Of a stretch of 64,000 nt of DNA, positions 20,881 through 31,271 are shown in pieces (within the stretch, counting starts at the first letter, position 1; every line of letters begins with the position of its first letter). Position numbers and translations under genes: made by a program. This DNA is from Elymus sibiricus (lineage: Eukaryota > Streptophyta > Magnoliopsida > Poales > Poaceae), in NCBI GenBank assembly GCA_039707655.1, contig CM077670.1:148904001-148968000 (forward strand), in the 5' to 3' direction. The notes below the pieces were generated by a model, which was given only the letters and a program-made list of their open reading frames with translations, was not told the origin of the DNA and made no database searches.

Positions 20881-23600
20881 AATCTCCCACCCTTAGGATC
20901 AATCTCGTCCTCAAGATTCGGTTGCTCAGGAAACAAATATGGGTATGCAGTTCTTAAGAAATCCGCTTTTTCCCATGTGGCTTCGTCCTCAGTGTGGTGC
21001 TCCCATTGGACCTTGTAAAACTTTATAGTTTTGCTTTGGGTGACTCTGTCCATTTCTTCCAAGATTCTCAAAGGTTTCTCCTCATATGTTAAATCCTTGG
21101 CCAGCTCTAGTTCTGCCATATCTGCCTGCTTTGCGGGTGGTGCGATGCATCTCCGTAGCTGAGATACGTGGAATACATCGTGAACCTCGGATAGTTCGGG
21201 AGGCAATTCCAACTGATAGGCCACTTGGCCCACTTTGGTCATAACTGGAAATGGACCGATATATCTTGGTGCAAGTTTTCCCCGAGTATGAAACCTCATG
21301 ACTCCTTTCATAGGTGTAACTCGGAGATATGCATATTCACCTGGTTCGAAGCTGATCTGCCTATGCTTTGAGTCATAGTAACTTTTCTGATGAGATTTTG
21401 CCACTTGTAGTCTGTCTCGAATTTCTTTGACTTGCTTTTCGGCTTCCATCATCAGATCAGTCCCGAAGATTCGGCTGTCTCCTGTCTGAGACCAGTTTGG
21501 CGGGGTACGGCACTTACGCCCATATAGGGCCTCAAAAGGTGACATTTTGAGACTAGTCTGATAGCCGTTGTTGTAGGAGAACTCAGCGTACGGCAGGCTG
21601 TCTTCCCATTTGGGTCCTTGTGCAAGAGCGCATGCCCGGAGCATATCTTCCAAGATTTGATTTACTCTCTCTGTCTGTCCATCTGTCTGCGGGTGATAAG
21701 CGGTGCTGTGCTTCAAGGCGGTTCCCAAGGCTTGGTGTAAACGTAGCAAGAATGCCGAGGTAAACAAAGACCCTTGGTCTGAAGTGATAGTCCTAGGTAC
21801 TCCATGCAGGCTGACAATCCTGGATACATAGAGTTGAGCAAGTTGATCTGCACGGTAGGTGGTCCTGATTGGAATAAAGTGGGCCACCTTGGTGAGCATG
21901 TCGACCACGACCCATATGGCATTATTACCTCGTGGTGTCCTTGGTAATCCCATGATAAAATCCATGCAGATATCATCCCATTTCCATTGCGGAACGGGTA
22001 AAGGTTGAAGTAGACCGGCTGGTTTCTGGTGTTCAGCCTTCACCTTGTTGCATATATCACAACAGGCGATGTAATAGGCGATATCTTTCTTCATACCTTC
22101 CCACCAGAACGTTTTCTTCAAGTCTTGGTACATTTTAGTGCCTCCGGGATGAATAGAGTATGCGGACTCGTGAGCTTCCTTCAGAATCTGCTGCTTTAGG
22201 CCCTTGAGGTCTGGTACACAGACTCGATCCCGAAATCGCAGTGTACCCTTGTCATCAATGTAGAAGTCTAGCGTCTTCCCTTCTCGTACTTGAGTCATTA
22301 TCTTTAGTAACATCGGGTCACCAGGTTGAGCCTTTCGAATTTCGTCTTCTAGGGTAGGGGTTACTTCCAAGGTAACCACGCAGATTGCATCACATAAGAT
22401 CATATTGAGCTGAGCTATTTCTTCTTGGAGTGCTGGGTGCAGACGCTCGATTAATGAGTTTGCGGTAGCCGGTTTGCGACTGAGGGCATCGGCGACCACA
22501 TTCGCTTTCCCTGGGTGGTAGTTGATACCCATGTCATAGTCTTTGACCAACTCAAGCCATCTTCGTTGTCGGAGGTTCAAGTCCGGCTGTGTGAATATAT
22601 ATTTGAGACTCTTGTGGTCGGTGTAGATTTGACATCGCTTTCCGATGATGTAATGCCTCCAAATCTTTAAGGCGTGGACCACTGCTGCCATCTCTAAGTC
22701 ATGTGTAGGGTAGTTCTCCTCATGGGGTCGGAGCTGTCTTGATGCGTAGGCTACGACCTTTCCATCTTGCATAAGTACACACCCAATGCCACGTCTGGAT
22801 GCGTCGCAATAGATGTCGAAGCTCCGGTAGATGTCTGGTAGAGTCAGCACTGGAGCGGTAGTCAAACGGGTCTTGAGCTCATTGAAACTGTTCTCACATG
22901 CTTCGGTCCATATAAATTTCTGATTCTTCTTAAGCAGTTCAGTCATTGGCTTGGCAATCTTTGAGAAGCCTTCAATGAAGCGACAGAAATAACCTGCTAG
23001 ACCCAAGAAACTTCTGATTTCTGTTACTGAAACAGGTGTCTTCCACTTCAGAACTTCAGTGACTTTGCTTTGGTCCACGACCACTCCTTGAGCGGAAAGG
23101 GTATGCCCAAGGAATCCCACTTCTTTTAACCAAAATTCGTATTTGCTGAACTTGGCGTAGAGTTGATGAGCGCGTAATCTTTCCAACACTACTCGGAGAT
23201 GTTGCTTGTGCTCATCTTCACTTTTGGAGTATATGAGGATGTCATCAATGAACACCACTACAAACTTATCCAAGAAGTCCATGAATACCTTGTTCATCAT
23301 GTGCATGAAGAATGCAGGAGCGTTGGTCAGTCCAAATGACATGACCGTATACTCGTACAGCCCGCATCTTGTGGTGAATGCTGTCTTAGGGATATCTTCT
23401 TTTCTGATTTTCAGCTGGTGATACCAGGTGCGCAAGTCGATCTTGGAGAACACTTGAGCTCCGCTGAGTTGATCGAACAAATCATCAATCCTGGGCAACG
23501 GGTATTTATTCTTGATTGTGACATCATTGAGAGCACGGTAGTCAACACACATCCGAAGACTGCCGTCTTTCTTGCCACGAATATTGCAGGCGCACCCCAA
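20838..23600 (-). pseudogene. pol: pol of Tek-B: RT, RNase H, integrase, chromodomain
   Basis: An open frame of about 900 codons covers most of pol. RT has [12 protein letters not shown] and the catalytic FIDD (23241-23252). RNase H has [13 protein letters not shown] and [10 protein letters not shown]. Integrase shows an HHCC zinc part ([11 protein letters not shown]) and the DDE residues in [18 protein letters not shown] and [10 protein letters not shown]. The chromodomain ends in [15 protein letters not shown]. The frame ends 43 bases inside the 3' LTR. Upstream it joins the protease frame only across a one-base frameshift at about 23580-23590 (FVARKTAVF in one phase, KKDGSLRM in the other). 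Apart from that shift the enzyme domains keep their catalytic residues. Confidence 0.93.
20884..20894 (-). other. Polypurine tract of Tek-B
   Basis: AAGGGTGGGAG on the minus strand, three bases from the 3' LTR and at the same place as in Tek-A. Confidence 0.85.
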
Positions 23601-24616
23601 GGAGATGAGCTGGGGCGAATGTACCCTTTTTGGAGCATCTCATCCAATTGCTTCTTCAACTCCACTAGTTCAGACGAAGGCATTCGATAATATTTCTTGT
23701 AAATTGGTGCTGTTCCGGGTACAAGCTCAATAGAAAATTCCAGCTCCCGGTCAGGTGGCATGCCTGGTAATTCATCTGGAAACACATCTGGGAACTCACA
23801 GACCACTGGGACTAGATTCCTTTCTATTGCAATGGCAGCATAAACCATCCCTTTCTTTGGTATGGCTCGACCAGCATAGAATCGAGCGGACTGGCCTGAG
23901 GGATTTATTAGCGTGACCTCTCTTGTTGCGGAATTGATGCAGACCTGGTGTCTTGTCAGCCAATCCATCTCCAAAATAATATCCAAGGTGGGAGACTCAA
24001 TGGACACCAGTGATGCGGGGAAGATGACTCCATAGATTGATATTGTCAACCCTCGGCATACAATATTTGTCTTGAGCCTGGATCCGGGGGACTGTACCAC
24101 CATAGTTTTGTCCAAAAGAGTATAGGGAAGACGATGTTGGGCAACAAAACTCCGCGAAATAAAAGAATGGGAAGCCCCGGAATCGAATAAAATTGTTGCA
24201 GGTATGTCATTAACAGGAAACATACCAATGACCACCTCGGGGACTTCGGCGGCTTCTTCAGCGGAGATATGCTGAACTTGCCCTTGAATGTACCTCCGTT
24301 TGGGGAATTGTCCCACATAATTGACCTGAGGCTTCAGGTTGGCTTGTGCCATGCCGTTCTTGGGACACTGCCTAGCATAATGCCCATTCTGCCCACATGT
24401 GAAACAAGCATTGTTACGCTGACAGTCTTCCTTGTTTGGCTTGACGACCATGGTCTTGTTCTGACTTTCATTCTTGATGTTCCCTTGCTGCCAGGTTGGC
24501 TTGAACTCGAACTGAGGTTGCTGCCAAGTACGAACCTTCTGAAAAACTTGCCCTTCCTTCTTGGGTTCAAACTTGCGTTTGCGGTCTTCATAGGCCGTCT
24601 TATGATCATTAACCAT
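23580..24616 (-). pseudogene. pro: Nucleocapsid-protease part of the Tek-B polyprotein
   Basis: It contains the CX2CX4HX4C knuckle CFTCGQNGHYARQC (about 24365-24410) and the aspartic protease active site DSGA in LFDSGASHSFIS (about 24150-24190), then LDIILEMDWL and the protease-RT linker with GTAPIYKKYYRMP. It is cut off from gag by a TAA at 24627-24629 and from RT by the 23580-23590 frameshift. No ATG of its own is needed, as it is the middle of a polyprotein. Confidence 0.9.
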
Positions 24617-25363
24617 TTTGTGTTCCCTTTAGGCAATGAGTGCCTTGTTTACCAAAGTTTGGAAATCGGGGCAATCCAGCATGCTGAGTGCACATCGCAG
24701 GGTAAGATTGAGCCCTCCGAGAAACCGATCTATCTTCCGTTCTTCAGTGGCCACATCATGAGTGGAGTAACGGGCCAAATGATTGAACTTGTTTAAATAT
24801 TCACTTACAGTCGAGGTCCCTTGGGTAAGAGTGAGAAATTCTCGCTGCTTGACCTTCATGATGCCGGCAGGAATATGGTACTTGCGGAATTTGTCTTTGA
24901 ATTTTTCCCAAGTAATCTCGTCTTCAACGGGCCACATCTCTTTGGCATTGTCCCACCATATAGCAGCTGGTCCTTCTAGATAATGAGTGGCGAATGGTAC
25001 CTTGTTGGCATCTTCGGTGCGAGCAATTTCCAGCTTCTTCTCTATGGTCCTTAACCAATCATCGGCTTCCATCGGATCCACTGCTTGGCTGAAACTTGGG
25101 GGCTTGGTTCTCTGAAAGTTTGACAGCTTGAAGTGATTACCATTGTGATTATTCTGCCCAACCAAAGTCTGCATGCCTCTCAGGAATTCCATCAGGTCTT
25201 GGTTTCTCTTCTCCTCAAACATCCGCATAATCTGCTCTGTTGTAGGTGCTTGAAGTGGAGGAGGCGGTGGCTGATACGGCTCTGGAGAATGTCCGGCTAG
25301 TCTGGCGGATCGACGAACTGGAGTGTCGTCGCCACCATGACAGTTACTGCCACACATTGTCAT
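24617..25363 (-). pseudogene. gag: gag of Tek-B
   Basis: It starts MTMCGSNCHGGDDTPVRRSA at 25363. The gag core EADDWLRTIEKKLEIA and GPAAIWWDNAKEMW is typical of chromoviruses. A TAA at 24627-24629 follows KALIA, where Tek-A has a Glu codon (AFIAEQEH), so capsid and nucleocapsid are separated. The 230 bases between here and ORF0 (25364-25592) hold no gene I can see. Confidence 0.9.
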
Positions 25364-25592
25364 CCTATATATGTTTCCTAATACGAAGCATCGAGATGAA
25401 CAACAACCATAAGGGGAAAAAAACCAGAAAAAATAGGGAGGTGAAGCAACAAACCCAGAACGGAAAAACGAGAAAAGTCAAAGCAAATAACAGAAAGCAA
25501 CATAATTATACAATACATCATCCAACATACATAGCAGGGTAACAACATGGATAGTACCACATGCATACAACCAAACACCACATCATCCTCGT

Positions 25593-26426
25593 CTACATGC
25601 GACGACCGAGATCGCACTGGCACACTGACGGTCCTGCTGGTGTCTCCTCGGTGTCAGATTCCGAACCAGAACTGATAACGGATACATCTGGAGCAAAGGA
25701 AACACGACGACGCTGACGGGAAGGCTCTCCTTCAGGGTCTGGAGCAGGGTGACTCCTCAGCATCGGAGCGGCTGGGGTAGCAAGAAGCATAGCCCACTAG
25801 GCTGGGGACTCGTGGGGAGTCACTACCGAAGTGCCTGAGCTACTCTGGGAGGGTGTGGGGATCACTGGTGTGGATGGGGGTAAGGTAGCTGGGGGAACAA
25901 GTGATGTGTGGATAAGCAGAGGTGGAGCGAATGCAGATCGAGCGGCAGCTAGCTCACCTCGAACGCGGGTCAGCTCCTGGGCTAGACTGGTGATCAGAAA
26001 GTATCCCGCTGTTATGTAGCGAGACAGGTGACTGGCTGACCGGTCGCACTCCGGATTAATGTAAGGGAAGCAGATCTGTCCTGACTCGTACAGGGACGGA
26101 TAGAAGTAGAAACCTGGGTGAGTCTGCATCTGAACCTCGTTGTAGCGCAAGTCAGTAAGAGCCTCAAATGCTGCAAACTGGACCGCCTGGTCGGGTGTAG
26201 AAGCCGTCCCGCTCTTGGTGGAGCGAGTGTACGTGCCCACCACGGTACTGTTGTGCAGGATGACCTCTGCGTGATACTCATAAACGCTATCGGCGAGCTG
26301 CTCTCGGTACACCTGGTATATGGGGTCATCGCCATCAGGATAGAGTCGGCGCCACACGTTGGTCAGCAGATGCGGAAAGGTGGAAGGTGCCGGCTCAGGC
26401 TGGTACGGATAAGGGACTGGTGCCAT
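25593..26426 (-). pseudogene. Upstream ORF0 of Tek-B (before gag), one amber
   Basis: About 277 codons starting MAPVPYPYQPEPAPSTFP at 26426, with a TAG at 25797-25799 (after HESPA) where Tek-A is open. Residues about 30-95 are well conserved with Tek-A: EYHAEVILHNSTVVGTYTRS, then a helix QAVQFAAFEALTDLRY. The arrangement strand-strand-basic loop-helix resembles a dsRNA-binding domain but lacks the classical Lys-Lys pair. The tail has RQRRRVSF and VSVISSGSESDTEE, the latter a good fit to a SUMO-interaction motif. Function is unknown. Its position upstream of gag puts it first on the genomic RNA. Confidence 0.75.
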
Positions 26427-26578
26427 CTACACTCACAACATTAGCTGGTCAGCATAAAATGCAAACTATATGCATGCGATGCAACACCCAAGTGCACAAT
26501 CAACCTCAAATCACTACAGGGGCTAAAACTACCGTTTTCTAACGCGTCGGCTGTCTAGGGCGTCCTACAGTCAGCGCG

Positions 26579-26590
26579 GCTCTGATACCA
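26579..26590 (-). other. Primer-binding site of Tek-B (tRNA-iMet)
   Basis: TGGTATCAGAGC on the minus strand, five bases after the 5' LTR. This is complementary to the 3' end of plant initiator tRNA-Met, the usual primer for this lineage. Confidence 0.93.
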
Positions 26591-26595
26591 AGCAT

Positions 26596-29500
26596 TGTGC
26601 CACCCCGGCTCAGAGCAACCGGTTTACCTTGCATTGCCAGTCCAGAGATCAAGTCTTCTGGCAATACACAACAACTTGGTACAGAAAACAACCGCTTTAT
26701 TGATCTCTTAGCGGAAACATAGGTTTACATCTTACATGATGAACGAGGCCAAGCGGCACACACGGTGCGGCTGCATTTATGTACATTATTTAGTAGACAT
26801 GGCAGGGGCCTCGATGATAAGGGAACTACTATGCGGCAGCGGAACGACGGGGTAGCGGAACTCCATTCCACAGGGACACTGCTGGGACACGGCCTAGATC
26901 GCGACAAACTGCTCAACGTCAACTCCTTGCACGGCTTCTCCTGCATCTGGCATGATAAGCCAGGTGAGTACTTTGAATGTACTCGCAAGCTCACAGCAAA
27001 CAAAACAAGTGCGACAAACAATAACAAGGCATTTAACAGATTTAATGCATGAGCATGATACTACTCAACATGAGATGTGCGTGAAACATTGCCATGGTCC
27101 TCGGGACCAACTTACCATCTCGGGGTTACCACGTAACCACCGTTCACAACTTACCAACGTGATCCTCACTTGACCACATTCATACCTTGCATAGTGATCC
27201 TCGATCACCATGTTTGCATGTGCCATCTTGTGAATCTTAGTGTGCAAGTTAATTGTATCTGTTGACCCACGGTGTGACCTACTACGAACTGTGTCCATAT
27301 CCGAGGACGCGGCTATCGATAGATTATACACTCTGCAGAGGTTAGTACACTGTACCCACACTACGGAATTCATGGCCTCATGCTCCCATTCGGGTGGACC
27401 AACGACATTCCGACAAAACCAATCTATTGCATGACACTCTCCCGGCCACTCCGACAAACTCCCCTTTGGGCTATGTCCTGGGTGACCCTGATGTCAACAT
27501 GTGACATCTGCCACCTCTGTGGTTGCCACCGTCGTGGCCAAACATCAAAACTGTCCCAAACGGGGACCTCGGTACCATCAAAACTTGGGTCCTCAAGGTT
27601 ATGACTGTCTACCGGGCCAGGGTAGCGCCAGAGCACAACCTTCCCTCGTAGGAGGCACCGGCGAGACGCATGACAATAGATCGCATTAGGGCCTCCCCAT
27701 CCAGGCAAGTGTGGTTGCACTGGTGAGCTCGATTCGGTGGCACCATGACTCGATCAACAGCATGTTCAAGTTGGATTATTAACAAGTTTAACTTGAAAAG
27801 AAAATGATTTGAGCCATAGTGAATGAATGGATGCACGGGCCATGGTCATGAATATCAAATGCATCATGATGTCATATGAGTATATGCCATGATACCTACT
27901 GCACACTAACAAGAAAGCATGTATCCTACTGCATAAATTATCAGCATGACAGAACAAAGTTTATGCAATAAGATTTATATAGCAAATTATTTTAAATGGT
28001 GATTAAAGGATGAATTTAATTCAATTAAACCAAGTCATTGCAATGCCATCCTTGCATCTGAATGTTGTGGCTTGCCTTGGTTCAGAGGAGTGTCACAGTA
28101 CTCCTGGCCTTCTCCAACACAATTAGGTTCTTCTGAAATTAAATTAAATGCAAAAAGAAAATGTCACATAACACTGTTTATTGCACCAGAAATTCTCAAC
28201 AGCAAGAAAAATTCTGAAATTTGGCATACAGAAACTTTGGAATTTTATAAACCAGTAGCAAAAAGAATCAAATCATTTGGACTTATAGATTAAAAGTTAT
28301 AGCTGGTCAAAGTTGGATTAGATCTGGTCAAAATCTGAAATAAATAGAAAAACCAGAAGCGGCCACGTCGAAAGCGTATTCGGCGAATACTCCTCCACTT
28401 ATACCGCTTCGGACGGCCGAGTGAGAGGCTGACGAGCGGGACCCGCTGGCAGGGTTAAACAGAGGAGAGGGAGGGAACAGGGACTGGCGGCTCTGTCGCC
28501 GGCGTTTCTCCGGCGAGGAGACGTCGGCGATCACCGGAGAGAGGGCGAATGGAACTAGCTCGACGAGACGGTCACACACGTACCCGAAGCTCGAGCTGAG
28601 GCGGTCGGACGGAGTCGCGGCGATCTTCTCCAGAGACGGCGGCGGCGGAGCTGATCGGAGTCGGCGTTTCCGGCGACAATCCGGTGAGTTCTTGCTACCG
28701 TCATGCTCAGGAGGTTGCTACGGTCTCGTTGGTGGCAGTGCTTAGAGCTGAGGTGGTCTAGGATGAGTGAACGGAGGAGGGGGATCCGCCGCGGTCGCCG
28801 GCAAGGTTTGAAGGCCAGAGGCCTTCCCGGCGTTGCCACCAGCTACTAGTGATCGATTTGAGAGTGGAGAGGTGGGTTGGGATGGCTAGAACGATCGGGG
28901 GAGTGCTCTATTTATAGGAGGAGGCGAGGCAGAGCTCGGGCTCCGCCGGAGTGGAGCGGCAGGGCGAACTGGGGGCGGTGAGGACTCGGGCAACGACGCG
29001 GCGTGAAGCAGAGGAGCACAGGGCGACGCGGTGCACGCGTGCGGCCACAGTGGCGCGCACTACGCGCGAAAATCGGGCACGCGAGCTCACTGTTCCCGCC
29101 GCTAGCTCTCGGCCTCTTCCGGCGAGCTGCATTCCGGCGTCGGGGAGGAACAGGGAGAGGGCTGGGTGGTGCACGGGGATTGGCTGCGGCGCTGAGACAC
29201 GGAGAGGTGTCGCGGGGAGGGTGGTTGGACGGCGGCCGATCCGACCCGTCGGGCAGAGCGCACAGAGCACGTGCGCTGCACCCTGCCCGCACGCGGTCAC
29301 CGCGTGCACTGGCACGGGGGTGGCTTTCGGCGCTGCCACACCATGTCCAACGTGAAGTCTCTTCAACGCGGTGCCTAAAAACACTCTGGGCTTGCCAAGT
29401 GGTGCAATGGAGGTGACAAGAGCTTGAGCTAAAGTTTCTAGACAGAAACTTGCTCCAAGCATTGAGGACAAATGGCTGAGATTCTGGGGCTGGTTTTAGG

Positions 29501-29989
29501 CGTTTAAGCATTACTTAGGAAGGTCATTTAGTGGTAAAAATTTCAGATAAAAAGGATCAAGGAAAAATATAGTTGCTTCACAATGTGACTTTTCTGTCCA
29601 GAAGCAAAAATATTTTCCTGGGCTGAAATTTTCCAAATGACCATGGGATATTTTTGCATAGGAAGGTGAGGCATGACCCAAAGAATATTTGGGAATTTTC
29701 TTGGAATTTTCTGGGCAATAAAAATAGGGGTTGCTTCATAGCTCTGTGGGAAAATAGGCATTTTCAGAGAGAAAAAGGGTATAATGCCATTAAATAAAAA
29801 TACCCAATGGCATTATTATGAGAGGGATGAGGTCCAGGGAGAGTTTAAGGATGGAAGAACCCACTTGGAAGAAAATCAAAAATAAATCCAAGTGGTAAGT
29901 CCAAAAGAAATGACTGGAAAACCCAAATGCAAATAATAAACCCAATTAAATCCAAGTAAAAGAAAAAGGCAAAAATCCAGGGTGTTACA
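26596..29989 (-). repeat. 5' LTR of Tek-B
   Basis: On the plus strand it runs from TGTGCCACCCCGG to GGGTGTTACA. It is nearly identical to 17488-20880. The minus-strand TATA box CTATAAATA is at 28909-28917. The flanking TGTTG at 29990-29994 is the right target duplication. Confidence 0.95.
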
Positions 29990-29994
29990 TGTTG

Positions 29995-30049
29995 TTTCCT
30001 AGGCCGCAGGCAGACGACCCGTGGTACCCTGGTTTCCACTGAGCCAACA
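29995..30049 (-). repeat. Tat-2 3' LTR, internal terminus
   Basis: This continues the Tat-2 LTR after Tek-B and ends GAGCCAACA, complementary in form to the TGTTG start of the 5' LTR at 63676. The 17 bases that follow (30050-30066) and the sequence from 31014 together align with the interior just inside the Tat-3 LTR (40073 on). Confidence 0.75.
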
Positions 30050-30066
30050 GTAGCCCCTAGGCCCGC

Positions 30067-31008
30067 TGTCGGAAGTGGGGCTCCGGGGACCCAAAGGTTC
30101 GAACACTGGGGTGAGCTCGTTCTACCGCTTCGTCTCCTACCACGGCTAAGCTACGGTGAGACTACGGCGAGAGCGCGCTAGCGAGGGACGGGGCGAGGAC
30201 TCAGCGGTTTACCCAGGTTCGGGCCACCTTGCGGTGTAAGACCCTACTCCTGCTTGGTTGGTATTACTTTGGTGCTAGAGAGAGAGTACAAGGTTGGGGA
30301 TGATCGGAATCCTAGCTCTCTCCTCTTTTCTTCTACAATGGCCGCTCCGCCCTTTATATCAGCCTTGGTCCTCTTCCCCTTGGAAACTTAGGCGAGAAGG
30401 GTTGCCACACTTGGCGATTTTGAAAGGGGACAGGCGCTCAGGCTATCCTGACCAAAGGTGGTCTTCGCCTGCCAAAGCATGACCCATGACGCGCCGGTGG
30501 GCTCGGTGATGACCTCCGCCCTGCGCGACCGTCATCTTGGTCTTCCTCCGCCGATCGGGCAACCTTTGGGGTCGCTTTGGAGAGTAGATAGCTGGCCCTG
30601 CTCCTTTAACACGAAAGAGGAAACCATCTTCATCCGCGCCTGCTGGCGCGGCCCTGCTGCTGCTCGTCGCCGCGCGCTTCACCCACGTGATGGGCTCCAG
30701 ACCGCGCGGCACGCCGAACGGCCTTCGTCTCGAGCGCCTGCGGGAGGGGGCCTCGGGAGGCCACTTCGGAAAGCTGCCTCGCGAGGTCACTTCGGGAAGC
30801 TGCCTCGTGAGAGGGTCTCGCGAGGCCGTTGATGGTGGTGCTGAGGATTACTCGCCACTTCCTGAGGAGGGGGCCTCAGGAGGCCAGGGCCTCATGAGGG
30901 GTCTTGGTGAGATGCTCGGTGGTGACGGCCCGCTGGGCCCATGCCAGGCGTTACGCCCTGGGCCGAAGGCAGACGGGCCTGGATACCCCGGGTTCCATGG
31001 GTCCGACA
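30067..31008 (-). repeat. Solo LTR of the Tat-1/Tat-3 subfamily
   Basis: A complete 942-bp LTR, TGTCGG...CCGACA, flanked by CCCGC on both sides (30062-30066 and 31009-31013). With no internal sequence attached, it is a solo LTR left by recombination between the LTRs of a full insertion. The minus-strand TATAAAG box is at 30352-30358. It inserted 17 bases inside Tat-2, next to the Tat-2 3' LTR. Confidence 0.88.
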
Positions 31009-31154
31009 CCCGCGACGCGCACATTTCCGCCCATTGGGAATGAAGCGGCGCGGGGCCTAAGTAGACTGCCGGGCCCAGGTAGGGACACGTGGTGGCACGC
31101 CGGGACTTGGGCGCCCCCACTTCCCCCATGACGCCTTAATAACCGCTCGCCCTG

Positions 31155-31162
31155 CCATAAAA
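31155..31162 (+). promoter_or_regulatory. Candidate TATA-like box for the Tat-2 aORF
   Basis: CCATAAAA lies 117 bases upstream of the aORF ATG. Tat-3 has ACATAAAT at the comparable place (40225-40232), although surrounding sequence has diverged. A promoter here is inferred only. Confidence 0.4.
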
Positions 31163-31271
31163 CTGACCCGCACGGGGTGCGGCACCACCATTGCCTTCCT
31201 CTGCACCATTCGCCTCCCTTGTGCCCTGCTCCTTGTGATCCTTCTCTCACTCCCAAGCTTTCCTTGCATCC

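Larger units (their letters stand above)
17488..29989 (-). mobile_element. Tek-B: complete Tekay-like chromovirus, 12.5 kb
   Basis: It has two LTRs of 3393 and 3394 bp, a PBS matching initiator tRNA-Met, ORF0, gag, protease, RT, RNase H, integrase, chromodomain and a polypurine tract, all on the minus strand. A perfect five-base duplication (TGTTG) is at 17483-17487 and 29990-29994. By hand the LTRs differ at roughly 2% of sites in the first 550 bases, so it is much younger than its host. It carries two in-frame stops and one frameshift in coding sequence. Confidence 0.95.

Noticed and set aside
26579..26590. A tRNA gene fragment
   Set aside because: Only the 12-base complement of the tRNA 3' end is present, next to an LTR; it is a primer-binding site.
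30067..31008. This LTR as the 3' LTR of Tat-2
   Set aside because: The CCCGC duplication on both sides, the different LTR ends of Tat-2 and the rejoining of interior sequence across it show a solo LTR insertion.
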